DNA from: Nocardia brasiliensis IFM 10847
GTDB lineage: Bacteria > Actinomycetota > Actinomycetes > Mycobacteriales > Mycobacteriaceae
DNA length: 64,000 nt
NCBI RefSeq assembly: GCF_000710915.1
Contig: NZ_BAUA01000114.1
Location: 1 to 64,000 of the forward strand
Direction: 5' to 3'
The notes under the pieces: generated by a model
Databases searched by the model: none
Told to the model about the DNA's origin: nothing
The model's input: only the letters and a program-made list of their open reading frames with translations
Position numbers and translations under genes: made by a program
Part shown: piece by piece, positions 50,733-58,863 of the stretch
How positions within the stretch are numbered: position 1 is the first letter of the stretch
Layout: each line of letters starts with the position of its first letter

Positions 50733-51625
50733 CAGGCGTGGTCCTCTCGGTAAACCCATGCAGGCTGGGAGATTTCGTGAATGTCGTTGCCGTAGCCGGG
50801 CCAGTCGTCGGCGTCGCGGCAGCGGGCAAAGGTGTCGATGGCGCGCCGGTTACGGTCGCGACCGAGCGCAAGGAACTCGCGGGGCACGCGGTTGATCGAC
50901 ACCAGGTGCGGCGGTCGGCGGCCGACCGCGACGAGCAGGAAATCGGCGTCGACGTCGTTCTCGGCCAGGCCCTCGACGTACCAATCGTCTTGCTGGTGGT
51001 AATGGAATTTGCGGATGTCGGCCGAGAAAGTGCGCGGGTCGGCGAGCTCGCAGGTCTTCACGTCGAACGCGAGCGCCTTGCCCGACGACGGCGAGATGTA
51101 GAGGGCATCCACACGGAACCGCCGGCGGATGCGGGTCTCTGGGTCGAGGAACCAGCCCGACACCTCGCGGTCGCTCACCTCGAGCCGCGGCCCGATGACC
51201 GGGTGCAGGCGCACCTGATCGGCCATGGCGACCGCGTGGCGGTACTTCTTGGACAGCAAGGGGATCTCACCGGCGGCGCGGTGCTTGCGCCGCAATTCCT
51301 GCTCGGCCTTGCGGTTCCAGTTGTCGGCATGGATCTCGACCACGGGCGCACCGACACCGAGGGTCAGCGAGTGCACCGCGCTGCCGAACTCCATGGTCTC
51401 GTTGACCTCGTGCACGACAGGGTGCGTCCAGTCGTACCACCACTGTTCGGGCACCGTGTCGACGAGCTTTTTCGCCCCCGAGCACGACAGCGCGGTCAAA
51501 TCACCGTGGTAGTCGCCCTCGTCGTACCCGTAGTACAAACCGGGCTCCGGCGCCGGTGCCGGTTCGGGCGCGCAGTGCCAGCACGCCTCGCGGTCGAGGT
51601 CGGTCACGTCGCAGATGTCGTTCAC
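50732..51625 (-). CDS. RecE/YqaJ-like 5'-3' exonuclease
   Basis: 297 residues. PD-(D/E)xK nuclease: FRVDALYISPSSGKALAFDV then KTCE gives the D...D-x-K set; upstream CSGAKKLVDTVPEQWWYDW and GSAVHSLTLG are typical of phage RecE exonucleases. Resects dsDNA ends for Bet annealing. GTG start overlaps the upstream stop (GTGA). Confidence 0.9.
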   Translation of the reverse strand: MNDICDVTDLDREACWHCAPEPAPAPEPGLYYGYDEGDYHGDLTALSCSGAKKLVDTVPEQWWYDWTHPVVHEVNETMEFGSAVHSLTLGVGAPVVEIHADNWNRKAEQELRRKHRAAGEIPLLSKKYRHAVAMADQVRLHPVIGPRLEVSDREVSGWFLDPETRIRRRFRVDALYISPSSGKALAFDVKTCELADPRTFSADIRKFHYHQQDDWYVEGLAENDVDADFLLVAVGRRPPHLVSINRVPREFLALGRDRNRRAIDTFARCRDADDWPGYGNDIHEISQPAWVYREDHA

Positions 51626-51963
51626 GCCAGCACCGGCCCGTCGACGAATTCCCATTCGATGTACTCGCCGTTGAAGTGGGTGCTGATCGGGCCTGCCACG
51701 CCGGGGGTGATCTCCGACTCGGCGAGCATCTCGGGCATCGGATCGATCGCGCCCCAACCGGCGTTATCGAAAAACGACGCCATCCAGCATTTTTCGTGTA
51801 GTACGAACGGGTGCTCGTGGTCGCCGCGTGTCCAGACCTCGCATTCGCAATCCGGGAAGCTGTGGCACTCCGCATCGCGGTCACCTCGGCAGGTGAACTC
51901 GATCTTCGGGGAATCGGCGGTGCCGGTGATCGCCACGAAATGCAGGTGCGGATCGACGCTCAC
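51622..51963 (-). CDS. Hypothetical Cys/His-containing protein
   Basis: 113 residues, beta-rich, with FTCRGDRDAECHSFPDCECE, which may bind a metal. Four-nt overlaps with the exonuclease and WhiB genes. Unrecognised. Confidence 0.55.
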   Translation of the reverse strand: MSVDPHLHFVAITGTADSPKIEFTCRGDRDAECHSFPDCECEVWTRGDHEHPFVLHEKCWMASFFDNAGWGAIDPMPEMLAESEITPGVAGPISTHFNGEYIEWEFVDGPVLA

Positions 51964-52853
51964 GCGGGCACCGCCGATCCGATACCGGTGACGGTGCAGA
52001 TGGCCTGTTCGACCTCGGGCCAGACGTGCCGCGTATAGCCGCCCCGGATATCCCGGATCACCGCCAGGGGTAGACCGGCAGCATCCGCGATGTCCTGGCG
52101 GCGCGCGCGCAACGCGCACAACCGTTCGATGTGCTCCCGTGATGCATCGGCAGGCACCATGCCCCGGGTGCACGGCTGGCATCGATCCCGCCCGGGGCGC
52201 TCGGTGAACTCGTGCCCGCATTGCGGGCACTCCAGCCGCTTCTTCGGAGCCTCTTCGACTTGCGGCCCGGAATACTTCTCCCACAATGCTTTCCGCTCGG
52301 CGCTACGGTCGAGGTGATGACCCGCCCACACGCCATGCGTCAAGCCGTGCCGGGCAGCCTCGGCGCCGCACGCCTCGAGAACGGGGCAGTCCCGGCAGAT
52401 GTCGCGCGCTGCGTCGGCCGCACGGGGACTCGTACCGACGGGAAACCAGGTTTCCGGATCGAACGCAGGGTCCGCGCAATCAGCACCCATGCGCCAACTG
52501 AGGGGATCTGGCCCCTCGCCTCCGGCACCCGCCGTTACCTCAGCGGGTGCCGTTCTCGCCGGGCTCGCCGGTGCAGCGGACACTGCATCGGGGTTGTTGC
52601 GCTGCCGTTTGCATGCCGCGCTACAGCATCCGGCCATTCCCGTTTTCGCCGAGAGCGCGGTCAGCGGCAGCGGCCCACCGCACACGAAACAGCCGAAGCG
52701 TTTCGACGCGCTCTCGCCGAGGCCGAGCATCGCGAGTAGCCGGGACTCGTCGTCGGGATCTGTTGCGCGGCGCGCGATCTCGCGGCGCGCACGGGCCTCT
52801 GTCTCCGGGTCGATCTCGTCGACCTTCTCGACGGTGTTGTTCTGGAGGACCAT
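51960..52853 (-). CDS. Multidomain WhiB-family regulator
   Basis: 297 residues, about three times a normal WhiB. N-terminal zinc motif C55/C58/C76-77/C81; WhiB domain about 120-185 with the four 4Fe-4S ligands C126, C153, C156 and C162 and the GVWAG turn (174-178); then a zinc ribbon C209/C212/C225/C228; then a C-terminal helix-turn-helix-like part (about 238-290). Probably modulates host or phage transcription through the sigma factor and, unlike plain WhiBs, by its own DNA binding. Confidence 0.88.
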   Translation of the reverse strand: MVLQNNTVEKVDEIDPETEARARREIARRATDPDDESRLLAMLGLGESASKRFGCFVCGGPLPLTALSAKTGMAGCCSAACKRQRNNPDAVSAAPASPARTAPAEVTAGAGGEGPDPLSWRMGADCADPAFDPETWFPVGTSPRAADAARDICRDCPVLEACGAEAARHGLTHGVWAGHHLDRSAERKALWEKYSGPQVEEAPKKRLECPQCGHEFTERPGRDRCQPCTRGMVPADASREHIERLCALRARRQDIADAAGLPLAVIRDIRGGYTRHVWPEVEQAICTVTGIGSAVPA

Positions 52854-53167
52854 CAGCCCACCCCCACCGCGTCGGCGAGCTCGACCGGGCCGACGGTCTC
52901 GGTTTCGACGACGATCGTTGTCGAGGTGAACGTCACGATCCGAGCTGCCTCGAATGCCCTTGCTACCCCGAGGTTTTCGGCATCGCCACGCAGGTTCCGC
53001 AAGGTCGCCTCGGCCGCATAGAGCGCCGACCACGCCAGGCACACACCCTCGCTCGTCACCAGTACGCGCGTGCCCGCTCCCGGCCAGCCGGGGTCATCGT
53101 TGTGCAATCGCCCGTCGGGCAGCCGGATCGCATACCACTGCTCGGTCTCGGTCAGGGCGTCGCTCAT
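52853..53167 (-). CDS. Hypothetical protein
   Basis: 104 residues, beta-rich (WYAIRLPDGRLHNDDPGWPG). ATGA overlap with WhiB gene start. Unrecognised. Confidence 0.55.
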   Translation of the reverse strand: MSDALTETEQWYAIRLPDGRLHNDDPGWPGAGTRVLVTSEGVCLAWSALYAAEATLRNLRGDAENLGVARAFEAARIVTFTSTTIVVETETVGPVELADAVGVG

Positions 53168-53556
53168 CGCTGAGCCCCTTCGTCAGCGGCGGCGCGCGCC
53201 GCCCTGTATTCCGCGGCCGCAGCTTTGACCTCGGCGACGCTCGCCTCGTACGCATCTCGGTCGGCGACGCACCACACCACGACTTCCGTGATGTTCCGTG
53301 CCGAGCACTCGCCGGAATACTCGACAAGCCCGGGGCTGACCGGGTCGGACACCCGAGTCAGGTTGAGTTCTGCCGCCCACGCCGCGACCGCATCGGGGTC
53401 GCCGTCCTCGGCGAGGCCGTGCAGGCTCCAATCCCGGTAATCCTTGGCGTACTGCGTCCACCACAACGGAGGCAGTGAGGGCGCAAGCCCGTTCATGTAG
53501 CTCGAGATGGCCCTCGACACAGCCCTGTCGAGATCGCGGTGCTTGATCTCGATCAT
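53164..53556 (-). CDS. Hypothetical protein
   Basis: 130 residues, helical, acidic, with Ala-rich C-terminal coiled coil (EVKAAAAEYRAARAAADEG). Overlaps both neighbours by 4 nt. Unrecognised. Confidence 0.55.
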   Translation of the reverse strand: MIEIKHRDLDRAVSRAISSYMNGLAPSLPPLWWTQYAKDYRDWSLHGLAEDGDPDAVAAWAAELNLTRVSDPVSPGLVEYSGECSARNITEVVVWCVADRDAYEASVAEVKAAAAEYRAARAAADEGAQR

Positions 53557-53924
53557 CGGTCGGCCCCGTCCAGCGCGGCGGCCACGGGCAGCGGGCACGT
53601 CGGTGCCGGGCCGTCGGCGGCGACGGGCGCGAACGCGGCGAGGATCTCCTCGACCTGGTCGGCGAACTCGGCCTGGTTCGCCCAGCGCAGCATGCGGGCC
53701 AGCACCTCGAGGCGGCCCGCCAGATCGGCCGGCGGGGCAATCGCACCACGCGAGGCGAGGCTCACGCCGAGCGAGATGTACAGCGCCCGCGCGTCGGGGG
53801 TAGTCAGGTACAACTGTGCGGCCGGACTGAGCCGCATCAGGTGCTGGTTGTGGTCGGCATCCCAGACCACGCCGAACACGGTGTGCTCGTGCAATTGTGT
53901 GGTCTGAGCGAGGAATGAACTCAT
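53553..53924 (-). CDS. Hypothetical protein
   Basis: 123 residues. Beta-strand N-terminal half (THTVFGVVWDADHNQHLMRL-like region), helical C-terminus (LEVLARMLRWANQAEFADQV). ATG 53924 chosen; preceded by AGGAG. Unrecognised. Confidence 0.55.
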   Translation of the reverse strand: MSSFLAQTTQLHEHTVFGVVWDADHNQHLMRLSPAAQLYLTTPDARALYISLGVSLASRGAIAPPADLAGRLEVLARMLRWANQAEFADQVEEILAAFAPVAADGPAPTCPLPVAAALDGADR

Positions 53925-53992
53925 CGGATATGCTCCTGTGCTGTGTTGTAGAGCGCACCGCCGAGTTAGGCCCTCGGCGGTGCGTGTTGGGT

Positions 53993-54184
53993 TCAAGGGG
54001 TGTTGGACGCGACGCCCGGCGCGAGGTCGGACTCACCCGTGCCGGGCGTCGTGGTCTCCTGGTCACTGCCAGGGGACGAATAGGGGGCGGGCCGCAGTCG
54101 CCCGCTCATGAACATCACGCCGAGGACGAACCCGGCGGCGGTCCACGAGCCGAACGCGACGATCAGGAACAGCCAGCCGCTCAT
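53993..54184 (-). CDS. Small single-TM membrane protein
   Basis: 63 residues. Transmembrane helix about 4-26 (LFLIVAFGSWTAAGFVLGVM), then a polar Ser/Thr/Pro/Gly tail. Third of three consecutive overlapping tiny membrane-protein genes. Confidence 0.6.
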   Translation of the reverse strand: MSGWLFLIVAFGSWTAAGFVLGVMFMSGRLRPAPYSSPGSDQETTTPGTGESDLAPGVASNTP

Positions 54185-54315
54185 ATCGCGGCCCCGCTGA
54201 TCAAGGTCATCAGCACGATCCACGCGGCGATGCCGAGCATGATCAGCACCACGACGAGCAGGTCGTGCACGAGTCCGCTGTGCGGCCGATGCCAATGCAG
54301 CCCAGGGGTTTTCAC
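54181..54315 (-). CDS. Small single-TM membrane protein, 44 aa
   Basis: GTG start overlapping the previous stop (GTGA). Basic/His N-terminus, then one helix (LLVVVLIMLGIAAWIVLMTL). Second of the three tiny membrane proteins; unknown role. Confidence 0.55.
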   Translation of the reverse strand: MKTPGLHWHRPHSGLVHDLLVVVLIMLGIAAWIVLMTLISGAAI

Positions 54316-54398
54316 GGTCGGCCTCCGTCGGCGAGAAGGGCGGCGAGCCCACCGGCACCGAGCATGCCGAGGATGATCAGGGCGGCGAGCGCGATCAT
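54312..54398 (-). CDS. 28-aa membrane peptide
   Basis: MIALAALIILGMLGAGGLAA then LLADGGRP: one hydrophobic helix. Coupled on both sides by overlapping start/stop codons. First of three tiny membrane proteins made early after induction. Confidence 0.5.
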   Translation of the reverse strand: MIALAALIILGMLGAGGLAALLADGGRP

Positions 54399-54625
54399 GA
54401 CCGTCCCGACCTCTCGGCCCAGCGGCGGGCACTGCGGTCGTTCATCCGCCCGTCGCGCAACGCCGATGGCGCGCGGCCCGCGAGCACGTCGTCGAAATGC
54501 CTCGGCGACTCGAACCCGAATGCGCGGGCGAACATTTCGATGTCGTAGTCCGACACCGGGCGATGGCTCTCGTACTGGCTCACGTGCTGGTTCTCACGCC
54601 TCTTGGCGCGGCCACCGGCGCTCAC
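54395..54625 (-). CDS. Hypothetical basic protein
   Basis: 76 residues. A helical stretch (SDYDIEMFARAFGFESPRHF) and a very basic C-terminus (RMNDRSARRWAERSGRS). May bind DNA. GTG start overlaps the previous stop. Confidence 0.5.
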   Translation of the reverse strand: MSAGGRAKRRENQHVSQYESHRPVSDYDIEMFARAFGFESPRHFDDVLAGRAPSALRDGRMNDRSARRWAERSGRS

Positions 54626-54771
54626 GCCGCACCCCGAACAACGGCCGCTTCACGGCGCGCCTGCTCGCGGTCGGCGCGGCCGTAGCCGCGTATCAAGAGC
54701 ACGACCTCGTCCATGTCGTCGGGCCCGAAGCGGTCGAGCTGCTGCTTCAGCCAATCCGAATCGATCGTCAT
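54622..54771 (-). CDS. Hypothetical 49-aa protein
   Basis: Reads TIDSDWLKQQLDRFGPDD then MDEVVLLIRGYGRADREQ, helical. Overlaps the Cro-like stop (ATGA). Second early gene; unrecognised. Confidence 0.55.
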   Translation of the reverse strand: MTIDSDWLKQQLDRFGPDDMDEVVLLIRGYGRADREQARREAAVVRGAA

Positions 54772-55007
54772 GACGCTGCTCGAACTTGCTTGGGGGGCAT
54801 GAACTCATCGGGAGTGACGCCGAGTACGTCCGCGATCTTCTCGATGTCGGTCAGCGACAGGGGGTATAGGGCGCGCAGTTTCCGGCTCAGCGTCGCGTCG
54901 GGTATCCCGGTCTCGATGCTGACCTGTAGTCCGGTCTTGCCTGCATCGTCAATGGCGGTGCGGACCCGTGCCGTGACCTCTTCCGCCCAAGTCTGCGGTG
55001 TCTTCAT
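54768..55007 (-). CDS. Cro-like XRE regulator
   Basis: 79 residues, mostly one helix-turn-helix domain: TGLQVSIETGIPDATLSRKL then LTDIEKIADVLGVTPDEFM. Divergent from the repressor gene at 55125 and first gene of the whole minus-strand lytic block, the place of Cro or an early activator. Its start codon lies inside the large operator (54999-55035), so it is under direct control of that site. Confidence 0.82.
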   Translation of the reverse strand: MKTPQTWAEEVTARVRTAIDDAGKTGLQVSIETGIPDATLSRKLRALYPLSLTDIEKIADVLGVTPDEFMPPKQVRAAS

Positions 55008-55035
55008 ATGGCGACTCTATCGCCATATGAAGACA
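54999..55035. promoter_or_regulatory. Major operator: perfect 16-bp inverted repeat
   Basis: TGTCTTCATATGGCGA (54999-55014), spacer CTCTA, then its exact reverse complement (55020-55035). It overlaps the ATG of the Cro-like gene (55005-55007), so a bound repressor would block transcription or initiation of the lytic block. Each arm includes a near-palindromic CATATG. No second copy seen in the window. Confidence 0.85.
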
Positions 55036-55124
55036 TCAGCAACCGTTCAGCGGTCACGAGGACATCTCGTTCGAACTAGTGTCCTGTTGCTGGCGTCTCC
55101 AAATGAAACCTAAACTGACGGGTT

Positions 55125-55502
55125 ATGGCGACGAATGCACGCGAGACGGGGTGGCTCACCGAAGCCGTCGCGGCAGAGATCCGAGCGCTGCTCGGGTATC
55201 GGAAGATGAAACAAATCGATCTGAGCCGTGCTACCGGCATCCACAAGGCCACCCTGTCGGCGATGTTGCGCGCCCGGGCGGCGATCGATATCGAGCAGCT
55301 CGCCGCCATGGCCGACGCGCTCGACGTCGACCCTGGCGAGATCATGCGAAAGGCGAGGGCTCACCAACCGCCGGCGAACGAACAGCCCGCCGGGACGGAA
55401 TCCGTCGCCTCTCTGGCGAAGGCCGGGGGCGACAAGTGGCAGGCCGGACCGCCCGACGAGGAAGATCTGCGAATCTCGGAGGCCGATGACGACGCCTCGT
55501 AG
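55125..55502 (+). CDS. Prophage repressor, XRE family
   Basis: 125 residues. N-terminal helix-turn-helix about 28-75 (KQIDLSRATGIHKATLSAML, then IEQLAAMADALDVDPGEIM) and an acidic disordered tail. It is the only plus-strand gene at this end, divergent from the Cro-like gene, the standard position of the immunity repressor. No peptidase domain, so induction is not through RecA self-cleavage of this protein. Confidence 0.85.
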   Translation: MATNARETGWLTEAVAAEIRALLGYRKMKQIDLSRATGIHKATLSAMLRARAAIDIEQLAAMADALDVDPGEIMRKARAHQPPANEQPAGTESVASLAKAGGDKWQAGPPDEEDLRISEADDDAS

Positions 55503-55789
55503 GGCACGTGTATTCGCTGGACGTATCGCCCTCGAGCGTTTCGCCGCCACTGCGGCCCACGCCTATCGACCCACGCCCACCCTGCTGCCTCGCGCAATAG
55601 ATCCATTTCCGCATCGCTCAGGCCACACCGCGGGGTCACATAGGGGCGGTCCCCGACGAGGGCTATCACCCCGATCGTCGCGCGGCCGTCGCGAACCGAC
55701 ACCCTCCCTCTCGGAGTCTTGAAAACGACCCCTATCGCGCTCAGGCTGAAATCGATTGCCGAACCGCTGGTATACGCATGTTCATCCAT
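55361..55789 (-). CDS. Possible gene antisense to the repressor end
   Basis: An open frame of 142 residues starting MDEHAYTSGSAIDFSLSAIG, with a protein-like first 90 residues (GRVSVRDGRATIGVIALVGD), but its last 140 bp run antisense to the repressor gene. Convergent overlap of that length is unusual; the 3' end may be fortuitous. Uncertain. Confidence 0.3.
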   Translation of the reverse strand: MDEHAYTSGSAIDFSLSAIGVVFKTPRGRVSVRDGRATIGVIALVGDRPYVTPRCGLSDAEMDLLREAAGWAWVDRRGPQWRRNARGRYVQRIHVPYEASSSASEIRRSSSSGGPACHLSPPAFAREATDSVPAGCSFAGGW

Positions 55790-56323
55790 TCGGGTGCTCT
55801 CCCATTCGCCGCGCCCGCTTGCGGCAAAGCCCCGACTAGCCCCGCTCGTGCTCGGTGTTCCTTCAGCTTCTGAGCTCCCGCGTCCACGTGGCAATCCGGC
55901 ATTCGGAAAGCTCCCACACGTAACCGACCAGGTGTCGCCGCGTGGACGCGGGGGCGCGTGCCTCACTTCTGGACACGCTCTGAGCCCGCGCACGGCCACA
56001 GCGTGACCGTGTCGTGACCCTTCAGTTATCAACCGGCCCTTGGTAGTTCACGTATCAACTGACCGGTTCATGCGATAGTAATCCTCAAGGTCCGATGGTC
56101 CAAGGAGTTCGGAGGGATCGCCTCCGAAATATTCCAACAGCAACCGCTCAGACCGTTCGGCAAATCACTGGCAAGCCAACGGCGTTCGGCGCACATGCGC
56201 CACCATAGAGCGCGAAACCATTGCTAAACAGGACATTCGGTACCCGCTGCTGATTGATAGCGAGAATGCCTGTGTCCAGCATTCGAACGACACGCCGTGA
56301 TCGCCAGCAAACCCCACGGCATC
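55790..56323. other. Intergenic region between repressor and integrase
   Basis: About 530 bp with lower GC (notably 56010-56300) and no convincing gene on either strand. It may hold a promoter, but I see no strong terminator or operator. Confidence 0.45.
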
Positions 56324-57826
56324 TCACACAGAACCAACCGCACGGTTCTGTTGCGGGGCAAGGGATCTCGCGGGATAGACCTGCACCCCCACCTCGCTGT
56401 ACCTTCCCCGGCGCTCGACGGGAACGATCCGAACATCGAATCCGCGGCGGATGATCTCCCGCTTGCGCTGCAAGGTGAAGCGGTCCGAAGCCCACAGTTC
56501 CCGGATATCTTCGCGTGCCGCCTCGATCAAGACGGGGTCGGCCGCCTGCGTCATCGCGTCGACGCGAGCGTTCGCCGCTCGGATGTCCGCCTCCAACTCC
56601 TCGACGTAGACGGCGACCGATTCAGCCGACATCCGCGTCCGGGCCGCATTTTTCACGTACGCGTTGATCTCCTCGCGCAGGTTCTTGATCGCGGACAACT
56701 CGGACTCGATCGACTCCGTCTCCGACTCGTCTTGCGCGAGCAGCTTCGTCCGAGTCGACGGCCGCTCGAGCAGCGACAGCAACACCTCTTCCACGTGCGC
56801 ATCCACCCGGACCATGTTCCGAGCAACGTGGTTGTACTCCGCGCATATGTACCGGTCACCGTGACGCTGTTTGTTCGTCGGCCCTTTGTGGTCGATCTTT
56901 CCTTGCTTCCCCAACTCCAGACACGAATTGCACCGCGCGATGCTGGTGAGCAGATACTTCGGCTCGGTGCCGCGCGTCTCGACGACCACCTCACTGCACA
57001 GGCGCCGCCGCAACAACGGATACAGCTCCCGGTCCAGCACCGCCGGCCACTGCCCCTCGCCCAGTTCCTCGCCGTAGTGGGCATAGATGCCGAACAGCGT
57101 GGGGTTCGTGAGGATGCGCTTCACGTCCGGGCCGCGGAACGCGCCACCACCGCTCGCCCTCCACTGGTCTTCGAACAGCCTGCCCACCGCACGCGGTGTC
57201 TTGTTCTCGTCGAGGATCAGCCGCGCGGCCTCGTTGAGAATGCGCGCCTGCACCGGATCGATCTCGCGCCGTACCGGTTTGCCGGTTCGGTCGTCGCGCA
57301 CGATGCGCAATCCGGGCGACTTCTTGCCGTGCGGCAAACGCGCATCCTGGTTGGCGGACAATGCGCGGATGACGCGCTTGCGGGTCTTGCCCGCCTGCTT
57401 CGCCCCGTCGAGGATGTCTTGCCACACCCGCGCACGATCGTCGTCGTCGTTCATGTCGTAGAGACGGCCGTCGTAGTACAACGGCACGTCACGCTCGGCG
57501 AGCACGTCGCAGAACGGTCCGAACTCGACCGGGTCGCGGGTGATGCGCGACGGCTCCCACACCACCAGAACCTGCCCTGGCTTCAGCACAGTGGGCAGCC
57601 GCTGGAAGTCCGGCCGCTCACGCTTCGAGTGCCTCGACGCGCCGCGGTCGTTGTCCTCAAGGACGTGCAGAACCTGCCATTCCTCGTACTTGCAGTCCTC
57701 GGTGCAGCCGTTGATCTGTTCTCGGCACGACCGCCCGCCCGCGTCGTCCTTCGATACGCGGGCGTAAATCACGGCTCCGGTGATGATGCGGGCTTTCGCG
57801 GCGGCCGACCGGCGTGCAAGGGTCAT
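56324..57826 (-). CDS. int: Large serine integrase
   Basis: 500 residues. Resolvase catalytic domain about 14-160 with Ser25 in YARVSKDD and Arg-rich DRGASRHSKRERPDFQRL; recombinase domain about 170-280; zinc ribbon with CNSC and YICAEYNHVAR about 310-355; then a coiled coil (about 365-425) that controls direction. Integrates and, with a recombination directionality factor, excises the prophage at gadB. Starts 36 bp from attR. Confidence 0.95.
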   Translation of the reverse strand: MTLARRSAAAKARIITGAVIYARVSKDDAGGRSCREQINGCTEDCKYEEWQVLHVLEDNDRGASRHSKRERPDFQRLPTVLKPGQVLVVWEPSRITRDPVEFGPFCDVLAERDVPLYYDGRLYDMNDDDDRARVWQDILDGAKQAGKTRKRVIRALSANQDARLPHGKKSPGLRIVRDDRTGKPVRREIDPVQARILNEAARLILDENKTPRAVGRLFEDQWRASGGGAFRGPDVKRILTNPTLFGIYAHYGEELGEGQWPAVLDRELYPLLRRRLCSEVVVETRGTEPKYLLTSIARCNSCLELGKQGKIDHKGPTNKQRHGDRYICAEYNHVARNMVRVDAHVEEVLLSLLERPSTRTKLLAQDESETESIESELSAIKNLREEINAYVKNAARTRMSAESVAVYVEELEADIRAANARVDAMTQAADPVLIEAAREDIRELWASDRFTLQRKREIIRRGFDVRIVPVERRGRYSEVGVQVYPARSLAPQQNRAVGSV

Positions 57827-57845
57827 GCAGGAAGTTTAACCCCCC

Positions 57846-57853
57846 GGCTAAAT
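57846..57853. other. Phage-arm motif of attR
   Basis: GGCTAAAT here and ATTTAGCG at 6233-6240 become inverted repeats flanking the core in the joined attP, with 22 nt between them. Their midpoint falls on the TG near core position 3-4, a plausible crossover dinucleotide. Inference from symmetry. Confidence 0.45.
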
Positions 57854-57861
57854 AAATGTTG

Positions 57862-57875
57862 GCTGGGAGAAATTC
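57862..57875. other. attR core
   Basis: GCTGGGAGAAATTC, identical to 6219-6232. Right junction: phage DNA ends, gadB coding resumes at the next base in frame. Confidence 0.92.
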
Positions 57876-58808
57876 GCGCGGTACTTCGACGTCGAGATCC
57901 GACAGGTCCCGCTCAGCGGTGACCGGCTGACGTTGCATCCGGACGAGGTCGCCGCGCACTGTGACGAGCGCACCATCATGGTGGTGCCGACCTTCGGGCA
58001 GACCTTCACCGGCCTGTACGAGGACGTCGCCGGGATCAGCCGCGCGCTGGACCGGGTGCAGGAGGTGAGCGGCCTGGACATCCCGATCCACGTGGACGCC
58101 GCGAGCGGCGGGTTCCTGGCCCCGTTCACCGCGCCCGACCTGGTCTGGGATTTCCGGCTGCCGCGGGTGAAATCGATCAACGCCTCCGGGCACAAGACCG
58201 GATTGGCCCCGTTGGGCGCGGGTTGGGCGATCTGGCGCGAGGCCGCCGATCTGCCCGCCGAGCTCATCTTCGATGTGGATTATCTGGGCGGCAGCGTCGG
58301 CACTTTCAATCTCAATTTCTCCAGGCCTGGCGGACAGGCGATCACCCAGTACTACGAATTCATCCGGCTCGGCCGCACCGGCTACACACGGGTGCAGTCC
58401 GCCGGCTATCACGCGGCCCGGAAACTGGCCGCAGGCCTGCGCGAGTTCGGCATGTTCGAGCCGATCCACGACGGCGACCCGCGGCACGGGATCACCGCGG
58501 TGTCGTGGCGGCTGACCGGCGACCCGGGCTTCAACCTCTACGACCTGTCGGATCGGCTGCGCAGTCGCGGCTGGTTGATCGCCGCCTACCCGTTGCCCGC
58601 GCATCGGGAGAACGAGATCATCATGCGGGCGGTGATCCGGCACGGCTTCACCGTCGACATGGCCGAACTACTGCTCGCCGACTTCGACCGCTGCGTGAAA
58701 CAGCTTGCCCGGCATCCGTTCTCGACCTCACTCACCCGCCGGGAAGCCGGCGGGTTCACCCACAGTGCCACGGCGCAGGTGCCGGACCCGAAACCGAACA
58801 CGCACTGA
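57876..58808 (+). pseudogene. gadB: Glutamate decarboxylase, C-terminal fragment
   Basis: 310 residues continuing gadB in frame after the core. Carries the PLP-binding Lys (SINASGHKTGLAPLG; residue 262 of the rebuilt enzyme) and HVDAASGG. It has no start or ribosome site of its own, so the lysogen should make no enzyme. The full protein turns glutamate into GABA and consumes a proton, giving acid tolerance. No mutation is seen in either half, so precise excision would restore function. Confidence 0.95.
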
Positions 58809-58863
58809 GCCTTTCGCGCGTCGCCGCCCGCTTTACGCCATGACGGACGGCGACGCCGGTGCG

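Larger units (their letters stand above)
6219..57875. mobile_element. Integrated siphovirus-type prophage, about 51.6 kb
   Basis: Bounded by a 14-bp direct repeat inside gadB. Contains a serine integrase next to attR, a repressor/Cro-like switch, recombination and replication genes, a full head-tail morphogenesis set in canonical order, a lysis cassette and a tRNA. Gene order (terminase, portal, MuF-like, scaffold, decoration, capsid, connectors, tail tube, frameshifted chaperones, tape measure, minor tails, lysis) is that of long-tailed non-contractile actinobacteriophages. I see no frameshift or deletion in an essential structural gene, so it may be inducible; that is an inference. Confidence 0.96.

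Noticed and set aside
56148..56495. 115-codon minus-strand frame beside the integrase
   Set aside because: Half is antisense-frame overlap with integrase coding, no ribosome site, no protein character.
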